Shown here piece by piece: positions 57,999-64,000 of a DNA stretch of 64,000 bases (the stretch's first letter is position 1; the number at the start of each line of letters is the position of its first letter). A model generated the notes under the pieces. The model was not told the origin of the DNA. It made no database searches and saw only the letters and a list, made by a program, of their open reading frames with translations. The position numbers were made by a program, and so were the translations under genes. This stretch comes from Bacteroides zhangwenhongii (GTDB lineage: Bacteria > Bacteroidota > Bacteroidia > Bacteroidales > Bacteroidaceae): assembly GCF_009193325.2 (NCBI RefSeq), contig NZ_CP059856.1:434001-498000 (forward strand). The letters are read 5' to 3'.

Positions 57999-59543
57999 TT
58001 ATTTATAACTGATTAAGTCTTTAAGAATTTTCTCCTTATACCACGGGTCGTCAATAGCCTTCAACTGGCGTCCCAACTCCTTGCCGAGTTCTTTCACAAT
58101 CTTCTCGTTGCCTTTTAGTGGCAGGCAATTGAGCTGATAGGGGTCTTTCTCATCATCAAAAAAGAACATTTTGTTGATTTTATTTTCCTTTGTAATGGTA
58201 AAGGCCAAGGTGTATTTGGCAGTCTTTATCCCTCGTGCCACAACAGAATATCCTAAATTCTCACCCTTTTGGTTTTTCTTTCCAAATCCGTTTTTCATAT
58301 ACAACGCTCCTGTCGGGCGTTTTATCAACGAGTTAGCATCGAAAAACAGTTCTGCGTAGTTCTTACCCTGCACATCCGACGGAACGAATTTCTCCACTCC
58401 TGCTAGTCCGGAGAGAGTAGGCATGATGTCGGGAGTGGAAAGCAGCAAGGGGTCTACCCGGTGGGCTATCTTTCCGGGGTAGCGCACGATGAACGGGATA
58501 TTCATCGCCTCGGCATACGGCATGTTTTTCGCCTCGCTGGGCAGTTCGTGGCTGCACATGAGCTCACCGTGGTCGGAGGCAAACACAACGATAGTGTTCT
58601 CTTCCAATCCCAACTCTTTCAAGGCATCCAGAATCATGCCAAAGGCGCGGTCCACTCCTGTCACATTGGCAAAATAGTAGGGTGTGGATTTCACTTTGGG
58701 CAGATGCTTGTTTGTCACATTCGGACGTATAAGGGCATCCATCGGTATATCCTTATACAAATTATAGTCCTCTTCCATGCAGTCCTTGAATGAATTGTAC
58801 GGACTATGGGGCGGATTCATGCCCACCATGATGAGGAATGGTTTTTTCGGGTCGCGCACGTTGTTCGTGTTCTTCATATACTCGATGGTCTTTTTCGCTT
58901 CATACACCGGCGAGTATTCGTGTGGTTCATGCTTGTGCCCTTCGTTGTCCCAATAGTGCGGGTTCTTGTGCTCATCGAAAGTCCCGTAAGAGTACCAGTA
59001 GTTGAAACCGTGCCGACGTTCTTTAGGGGTATAGGCGTCCCATACCGGCATCTTTGCATTGACATAGTGTCCCGGATTGTTGGGGTCGTTGGGTGTGGGT
59101 GTATCCAGATGATACTTGCCGATATAGGCACAATCGTAACCTGCCTGGCTGAACACATCGCCTATGGTGATAGCCTCAGGGTTCAGACTGCTGTTGGGAG
59201 AGCCGGTGTTGCAATTGACGGGCACTCCGTTCTTTTCTGCCGAATACATGCCTGTCATCAACATGGCGCGGTGCGGGCTGCTTACCGGATTATTGCTTTG
59301 CGCGGAAGTCAGCACCAACGATTCTCTTGCAAATTTGTCTAAGTTGGGAGTAATGGTAGGATCTCCTTCTGCCTTTCTATACTTTTTAAAATCATCTTGC
59401 TTCCAGAATCCGCATGCATCGTTGCGGAATTGGTCGGGAAATACATAGATTACATTGGGGTGCGTTTGCTGTTGTTGGGATTGTGCATAAGCTCCTGTGG
59501 CAACTAATGACAATCCACCTAAAAACAGATTCAGATGTTTCAT
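57999..59543 (-). CDS. S1-type sulfatase (serine type)
   Basis: A 514-aa exported sulfatase. Signal peptide to about 20 (GAYAQ). The maturation motif is S-S-P-H-R at about residues 88-92 (NPVSSPHRAMLMTGMY), i.e. Ser in place of Cys, so activation needs an anaerobic radical-SAM maturase, which is not in this window. Metal-binding FASDHGELMCSHELPSEAKN is present. It removes sulfate from a glycan. The sulfated substrate is unknown. It precedes GH3 on the same strand. Confidence 0.93.
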   Translation of the reverse strand: MKHLNLFLGGLSLVATGAYAQSQQQQTHPNVIYVFPDQFRNDACGFWKQDDFKKYRKAEGDPTITPNLDKFARESLVLTSAQSNNPVSSPHRAMLMTGMYSAEKNGVPVNCNTGSPNSSLNPEAITIGDVFSQAGYDCAYIGKYHLDTPTPNDPNNPGHYVNAKMPVWDAYTPKERRHGFNYWYSYGTFDEHKNPHYWDNEGHKHEPHEYSPVYEAKKTIEYMKNTNNVRDPKKPFLIMVGMNPPHSPYNSFKDCMEEDYNLYKDIPMDALIRPNVTNKHLPKVKSTPYYFANVTGVDRAFGMILDALKELGLEENTIVVFASDHGELMCSHELPSEAKNMPYAEAMNIPFIVRYPGKIAHRVDPLLLSTPDIMPTLSGLAGVEKFVPSDVQGKNYAELFFDANSLIKRPTGALYMKNGFGKKNQKGENLGYSVVARGIKTAKYTLAFTITKENKINKMFFFDDEKDPYQLNCLPLKGNEKIVKELGKELGRQLKAIDDPWYKEKILKDLISYK

Positions 59544-59591
59544 ATTTGATGAGGTTATAATGAATTATGGGTTTATAATGAATTATAAAAA

Positions 59592-59599
59592 CAAATGTA
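59592..59599 (-). promoter_or_regulatory. -7 element of the sulfatase-GH3 genes
   Basis: TACATTTG on the minus strand matches TAnnTTTG, 49 bp before the sulfatase start. No clear -33 TTTG at the right distance. Confidence 0.42.
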
Positions 59600-59802
59600 G
59601 CCGTAAAAAGCAAATACGACCCGACATTCTGTACAAAAAAGGGGATAAGAATGTACGCAACGAGATTATTGGCAATATGTACAAAACAATACCATCTGTT
59701 GTACTCAAAAGTACGTTAATCATTAAATGCTTATGCCTGCTCTTGCTTTTCACCGATTAATTTTGTATCTTTATAGTTTTTTTGTCTCTTCATACACAGA
59801 TA

Positions 59803-59886
59803 GTCACCTTATGCGGTGACAAATGTCATTTTATAAGGTGACATTTATCCCGTTGTAAGGTGACAATGGTCACCTTGCAACGGGAT
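59803..59886. repeat. GTCACC/GGTGAC inverted-motif array
   Basis: Five copies of the six-base motif: GTCACC at 59803 and 59869, GGTGAC at 59815, 59837 and 59859. The longer form GTCACCTTAT pairs with ATAAGGTGAC, and ATCCCGTTGTAAGGTGAC pairs with GTCACCTTGCAACGGGAT around the loop AATG. The pattern suggests an operator or RNA structure. Confidence 0.8.
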
Positions 59887-59894
59887 AACTACCC

Positions 59895-59926
59895 GAGTGC
59901 ATAAACTATTATAGTTTACTGCACTC
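59895..59926. repeat. Inverted repeat GAGTGCA...TGCACTC
   Basis: GAGTGCA pairs with TGCACTC and, inside, TAAACTA with TAGTTTA, with a single C bulge and a 3-base loop. It lies 130 bp past the GH43 stop on its strand. Confidence 0.75.
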
Positions 59927-60056
59927 AAAATTCTTATTCGCTGCATTGAAAATTCTTATATATAGAACTTCTGGCGGACGAATATGAAAACCTGTGCTGC
60001 AAGCCATTCTCTGTGTTCACCGTGTCTTCTGTGGTGAATGATGCTCTCCTTATCAG

Positions 60057-61055
60057 TTATTCGACTACTGTGACGGGCTGAATCGTGCCGTCTTCATTGT
60101 AGTGTAGAGGTGCTGCGCATACCGAACGTCGCCATTGGATAAACTCTCTATCCGGAGAATCGGCGGGGATATTCTCCAAGGCAAGTTGGGAAGTGTGGTA
60201 GAACAGGTACCACTGTCCTTTGTATTTCACAATGGAGTGGTGGTTCGTGCCGCTGCTCACAGGTTCCAGGATGATGCCTTTATATTCATAAGGTCCCATG
60301 ATGTTGTCTGCCATGGCATAACCAATCTGGGGTGCTTTCCCTTCGATGTGAGGTCCGGTGGAGTAGGAAAGATAATATTTTCCTTTGTATTTGTGCATCC
60401 AGATGGCTTCAAAGAAGTAGGGGAGTTGCTTTTCGTTGTCCAAGATGACCGGCTCTCCCTCATACGAAATCATGTCTTCGTTCAGGCGGATGATGTTCAG
60501 AGCGTTTTGTCCGACGAACAGATACGGTGTGCCGTCGTCGTCGATGAATGCTGCGGGGTCGATATAGTCGCGCGGAGCAACGACTCCCAGGCTTGTGCGG
60601 CTGATGAGCGGCTTGCCGAGTGCATCCTCAAAAGGGCCTACAGGGGTGTTTCCCACTGCCACTCCGATGTGGTCTTGGTCGGTTGGGAAGTAGAGATAAT
60701 ATTTGCCGTTTTTCTCCACGCAGTCCGGTGCCCAGCAATACCGTTTCGCCCAGGTGGTCTGCTTCAGTGGCTCGAACACCAAGCCTTCGTCCTTAAACGT
60801 CTTCATGTCGGTGGTGGAGTAGACGTAATAGTCTTCCATGTCCCACCATTGCGCCTCGTCGCGGTCGTGGCTCGGGTAGATGTACAACGTGTCGTTGAAC
60901 ACCCGTGCCGAAGGGTCGGCGCTGTAGCGGCAGGTGATGATGGGGTTGACAATGCTGTCTGTTGCAGCCTCTTCTTGTTGTTTCACTTTTGATGAAGGTT
61001 GGCAGGCAGCGACGAGTAATGCCGCTGCCACCATGCTTTTTCCTAATTTGTACAT
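60057..61055 (-). CDS. GH43 glycoside hydrolase lipoprotein
   Basis: A 332-aa five-bladed propeller enzyme with lipobox VAAC (Cys about 18). The GH43 catalytic triad is visible: Asp in SADPSARVFNDTLYIY (about D47), Asp in YIDPAAFIDDDGTPYL (about D166) and Glu in YFFEAIWMHKY (about E216). GH43 enzymes usually act on arabinose, xylose or galactose linkages. The one here is not resolved. It follows the lyase by 21 bp and is probably cotranscribed. Confidence 0.92.
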   Translation of the reverse strand: MYKLGKSMVAAALLVAACQPSSKVKQQEEAATDSIVNPIITCRYSADPSARVFNDTLYIYPSHDRDEAQWWDMEDYYVYSTTDMKTFKDEGLVFEPLKQTTWAKRYCWAPDCVEKNGKYYLYFPTDQDHIGVAVGNTPVGPFEDALGKPLISRTSLGVVAPRDYIDPAAFIDDDGTPYLFVGQNALNIIRLNEDMISYEGEPVILDNEKQLPYFFEAIWMHKYKGKYYLSYSTGPHIEGKAPQIGYAMADNIMGPYEYKGIILEPVSSGTNHHSIVKYKGQWYLFYHTSQLALENIPADSPDREFIQWRRSVCAAPLHYNEDGTIQPVTVVE

Positions 61056-61076
61056 TTTGAGTTTTTTAGTAGTTAA

Positions 61077-63488
61077 TTATAGCCATACTGTAGCAGGTGC
61101 TCCTGTCCGTTCGCCTTGCGGCATGGGGCATTTCAGGCTCTTGCCGTTCAATGTCACACGGATTTCCTTGCACTCCTTGTCCATGCAGGCGTCAGTCACG
61201 GTAATTTGCGTCTTTTCTCCTTGCTTTTCCACCAATACCGTGCAAGGGGCGGAAACCGACAGCGTGATACGTGATGCTTTCAGCGTCTCGCCGGTGGTGT
61301 AGAACACAGCCTCTATCACCTTCTTGTCAGCACTTTCCACAGCCTGCACCAGGGTGTCGTTGCGCAACACCTTGAAGGGATAGCCCTCTTTCGGCTCGCC
61401 TTTGCCTGCATATACCACGTAGCCGTAGCTGTCGTTCACCGGCTTTTGTCCGTGGTCTATCCAGATGCGGAAGATGTCTGCCGTCTGTGGCAGGTCCTTC
61501 TTGTTGCGGTTCGATACGTTCATCTTGACCCAGTCGGCTTTCTTCTGTTCGCACACGTCGTGCATTCTATTCTGATATTCGGGCAACACAGAGTAGGCGA
61601 ATTTCCCTTGCTGCACAATCCATTTCGTGCCTTTCACCTTGTGGGTGTACACCTCGCCGGTGTGTGCCGTCTGGTCGATAGTGGTGCGGATGGTTCCCGG
61701 CTGGTTGGGGTCGAGATTGGTGATGCCTGCTCCGAGTGCCACCATGTAGTCGCCCAGCATGAAGTAGGACTTGTATGCCTTCACCCCATAGAGCACTGCG
61801 TTCATCCCTTCGCTGTCTCCCTTGTCGTTTACGCCCTCTCTTTCCGAACCGTTCATCTTCTCGAAGATGTAGCCGGCCACGGCATTCTCTCCACCCGCTG
61901 TCGCTGCGGCGGCGAAGTTGTGCTTGCTGGTATATCCGCGCCAGTTGGTCACGGGCGTCAGCCGTTCCATTCCCTCGCGGGCGGTGCATCCCGGCATGGC
62001 GGTCACGTCGAAACCGCCCAACACAGACTTATATTCGTTACCCGTCTTTTCAAAGAAGGTAGTTCCGTCGGTGGTGTAGAAGTTGTAGGCATCGGCAAAG
62101 GTGTGTGCGCTCTCTATGCCGTCGCAACGCACGGATGCCATGTTCACCATGATATAATAGTCGTCGTTCTTCTTCACCAAGTCGTCGTTGTTGAAGAAAT
62201 AGTGCGTTCCGTTGTAAGCGTCGTAGGCTTCCATTCGTATATTTTTGTTCTCCACCTCTTTTTGCAGCAGTTCCAGTTCTTTCACCTCCTCATCGGTGAA
62301 GGACTCTCTCCAGGTGGACAGCAGCATGCTCAGCAGTCCGCGGTAAGGGATGGTGTGCGATTCGGGGGCGTATGCCATCGAGTTGCGGTCTAAGCAGGGG
62401 GTGGTGTATCCTTTATAATAGTAGAAGTTTCCTCCACGGAAATAGTTCATCAGTGCTTCCACGTTTCCACGGGTCAACTTTGTCTTCCATGGAGAGTCTT
62501 TCAGCATCCCCAGCATCTCCAGTGCTCCAGACGTGCCATGGATGGGATATCCCCAGATGAGGCACTGCACTCCGTGTCCCCAGCCGGCACCGTCGGCGGT
62601 GAAGCCTTCGTTCCAGAACGAGGTGTGGTAGGTGGCTTGCGAAGTGGTTGCGATGCTTCGTTGGCACACTTCCGCCAGCAGGTCGAGCATCGGGATGGAG
62701 CGGTAGATGAAAGCTGCCTGATATACGGCACGGTAGCCGTGCGTTCCCAATCCGTTGCCGCCTACCCACCACACGTGGTTGCGGAAACGCTCCACCTGCA
62801 CCACGTTGAGGTCGGTATCATCGTTGCGCACAGGTTGTGTCCACGATTGCAGGGTGATGATTTTTAGCATGTCAGCTGCCGCCACCAAGTCTTTGTCTTC
62901 CGCTCCCCCCGCTTCAGCGATGTCCATCTGCTGCAAGAGGCAGAAGTAGATGCCCGAAGCCGATTTGGGAAGTGCGAAACAGGAAGCGTGGAAACGCGCC
63001 CAGTTGTTGGGACGGGAGATCTCGAGGTTGCCATAGTGTACGATGGATTTCAGCAACGCTTTCCATGTACGACTGTCTTTTTCTTGCGAAAGCTTGTTTT
63101 CCTTAAATGCGTTTGCCAGGAACCAAAGACGCTGGTAGGCTTCTGTGATGACGCCTCCGCTGTTTGCCTGGTTTCCGTCCTTGCCCGGACCGATTTGGCT
63201 GTCGTCCAAGTCGGAGAATTTACCGTCGGGTTGCAACAATTGGAGCAGCTTGTTCAGCTCCTGCTTGTCCATATTGCCTTTTCTGTTGAAATAAAGATTC
63301 TCTTGTTGCAGTTTCAACCGGAACTCTTTGATGAATTTTTCTTTCTCCGGTGAGCTTACTTTTCTTGCTTCTCCGTAATAGTGGTGATAGTTGTCTATTG
63401 ACCACTGTGCCTCTTTGTTCTGTGCTCTCGATACAGTGCATATACAGCAAAGAGAAAACACCCAAAAATAAATGCAACGATGTTTCAT
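61077..63488 (-). CDS. PL8-like polysaccharide lyase
   Basis: An 803-aa exported enzyme. Signal peptide MKHRCIYFWVFSLCCICTVSRAQ. An alpha/alpha barrel (about 80-370) is followed by beta-sandwich domains (KSYFMLGDYMVALGAGITNL, TIDQTAHTGEV) as in PL8 lyases of hyaluronan, chondroitin or xanthan. In FTADGAGWGHG the His (about 305) and the Tyr of LIWGYPIHG (about 314) are nine residues apart, as for the catalytic His/Tyr of PL8. The expected NWW motif near the active Asn appears altered (RNHVWWVGGNGLG). So the fold is fairly sure and the substrate unknown. In-frame codons extend to 63572, but the signal peptide fixes the start at 63488. Confidence 0.82.
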   Translation of the reverse strand: MKHRCIYFWVFSLCCICTVSRAQNKEAQWSIDNYHHYYGEARKVSSPEKEKFIKEFRLKLQQENLYFNRKGNMDKQELNKLLQLLQPDGKFSDLDDSQIGPGKDGNQANSGGVITEAYQRLWFLANAFKENKLSQEKDSRTWKALLKSIVHYGNLEISRPNNWARFHASCFALPKSASGIYFCLLQQMDIAEAGGAEDKDLVAAADMLKIITLQSWTQPVRNDDTDLNVVQVERFRNHVWWVGGNGLGTHGYRAVYQAAFIYRSIPMLDLLAEVCQRSIATTSQATYHTSFWNEGFTADGAGWGHGVQCLIWGYPIHGTSGALEMLGMLKDSPWKTKLTRGNVEALMNYFRGGNFYYYKGYTTPCLDRNSMAYAPESHTIPYRGLLSMLLSTWRESFTDEEVKELELLQKEVENKNIRMEAYDAYNGTHYFFNNDDLVKKNDDYYIMVNMASVRCDGIESAHTFADAYNFYTTDGTTFFEKTGNEYKSVLGGFDVTAMPGCTAREGMERLTPVTNWRGYTSKHNFAAAATAGGENAVAGYIFEKMNGSEREGVNDKGDSEGMNAVLYGVKAYKSYFMLGDYMVALGAGITNLDPNQPGTIRTTIDQTAHTGEVYTHKVKGTKWIVQQGKFAYSVLPEYQNRMHDVCEQKKADWVKMNVSNRNKKDLPQTADIFRIWIDHGQKPVNDSYGYVVYAGKGEPKEGYPFKVLRNDTLVQAVESADKKVIEAVFYTTGETLKASRITLSVSAPCTVLVEKQGEKTQITVTDACMDKECKEIRVTLNGKSLKCPMPQGERTGAPATVWL

Positions 63489-63526
63489 GATATACTTTTT
63501 AAAGAAATTATAGTTGTTTATCACCG

Positions 63527-63534
63527 CAAAGATA
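63527..63534 (-). promoter_or_regulatory. -7 element of the lyase-GH43 genes
   Basis: TATCTTTG on the minus strand matches TAnnTTTG, with TTTG 16 bases upstream (63551-63554). Confidence 0.42.
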
Positions 63535-63642
63535 TAACGGACGAGAGAGACAAATAGGGCTGTTATGTACACAACTACCGCCCGAATGTGTCAGTTTTGT
63601 ACATAAATGTATGGGAGGGTATGAAAATGAAAAATAAATATC

Positions 63643-63650
63643 TATTTTTG
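63643..63650 (+). promoter_or_regulatory. -7 element of the hybrid regulator gene
   Basis: TATTTTTG matches TAnnTTTG, 65 bp before the regulator start. Confidence 0.4.
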
Positions 63651-63714
63651 TCGCGTTGTTTAGCAATGACTGACACCGATTTGTGGCTGTTAACTTTAAA
63701 ATTAAATCTTATTT

Positions 63715-64000
63715 ATGAGAATATATCTATGTGTACTCATGTTGTGTGCGATTTGTTTCGCTGGTAAAGCCCAGGGCATCTCTTTCAGGCATTTGACTGT
63801 CGACCATGGACTTTCTAACAATTCCGTCACATCCATCTATCAGGATAAGGAGGGAATAATATGGTTGGGGACGAACAATGGGCTGAACTTGTATGATGGC
63901 AATCGGGTTCGGACATACTATCAGCAAATAGACAATCCGAACAGCTTGTCCGGCAACGTGGCAAATCAAATAGTGGGCGATGCCGATTCCGATACCGTGT
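63715..64000 (+). CDS. Hybrid two-component regulator, amino-terminal part (cut by window edge)
   Basis: I translated this directly. The frame is open from ATG at 63715 to the edge (95 codons). Signal peptide MRIYLCVLMLCAICFAGKAQ, then ISFRHLTVDHGLSNNSVTSI and YQDKEGIIWLGTNNGLNLYD, the opening Reg_prop propeller repeats of Bacteroides hybrid two-component sensors. The periplasmic propeller would sense an oligosaccharide. Kinase, receiver and AraC-type DNA-binding domains are expected beyond the window. It is divergent from the lyase and likely controls the lyase-GH43-sulfatase-GH3 genes. Confidence 0.9.
   Translation, partial: MRIYLCVLMLCAICFAGKAQGISFRHLTVDHGLSNNSVTSIYQDKEGIIWLGTNNGLNLYDGNRVRTYYQQIDNPNSLSGNVANQIVGDADSDTV

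Larger units (their letters stand above)
59544..60056. other. Gene-free regulatory stretch upstream of the sulfatase gene
   Basis: No gene is seen in 513 bp. It holds TACATTTG on the minus strand (59592-59599, -7 for the sulfatase), two direct copies of TATAATGAATTAT near 59554-59586, the GTCACC/GGTGAC array (59803-59874), and hairpins at 59847-59886 and 59895-59926. Confidence 0.75.

Noticed and set aside
60135..60992. Plus-strand frame of 285 codons
   Set aside because: It is antisense to the GH43 gene, whose catalytic triad is intact.
61446..62393. Plus-strand frame of 315 codons opposite the lyase
   Set aside because: Shadow frame in a GC-richer gene; Val/His-rich translation without motifs.

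Overview
The window comes from a human-gut Bacteroides, most like the B. ovatus / B. xylanisolvens group (inference). It has paired SusC/SusD receptors, FecR/ECF-sigma switches, a hybrid two-component sensor, a Sus starch locus with SusR, GH97, SusC, SusD, SusE-like and GH13 genes, a carbamoyltransferase of the N-succinylornithine type, and many Bacteroides-type promoters (-7 TAnnTTTG).

Layout. 1-4249: one ECF/anti-sigma polysaccharide utilisation locus (PUL) running leftward. Its SusC gene leaves the window, and its leader is split by a complete ISAs1-family element (816-2346) with a 9-bp target duplication. 4408-13577: a second leftward ECF PUL (sigma, FecR, SusC, SusD, GH18 endo-glycosidase, DUF1735-LamG lipoprotein) closed by a hairpin terminator. 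It probably takes up host N-glycans or a similar glycan. Both PULs carry, between fecR and susC, a hairpin with an identical CGGCCA loop and a T tail on the opposite strand, which looks like the terminator of a cis-antisense RNA.

13649-38983: core chromosome. It holds tRNA-Leu and tRNA-Gly, argH, pyrE, recX, prmC, ribD, an envelope block (DUF6242 lipoprotein, uppS, bamA, two ompH/skp genes), murI, an aminotransferase, proB, proA, argF', a rhodanese, a NigD-like lipoprotein, an acyltransferase, ddl, rluD, a PASTA protein, rpmH, efp and an alkaline phosphatase.

39070-52256: starch utilisation. SusR is divergent from susB-susC-susD-susE-like-GH13, with separate promoters ahead of susB and susC. 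52392-53509: lpxH and a SufT/PaaD-type protein. 53947-55669: mobile debris, made of an integrase amino-terminal fragment, an orphan stretch and an IS982-family element whose transposase has an in-frame stop codon.

55724-64000: a third carbohydrate locus on the minus strand (GH3, S1-type sulfatase, GH43, PL8-like lyase) with the start of a divergent hybrid two-component regulator at the right edge. A 513-bp gap inside it holds an array of GTCACC/GGTGAC inverted motifs and two strong hairpins.

The most unusual items are the paired antisense-RNA-like leaders with an IS inserted into one, the GTCACC array, a dispersed 18-bp-arm inverted repeat found twice at convergent gene ends, and a Tyr/Asn/Gly-rich segment in BamA.
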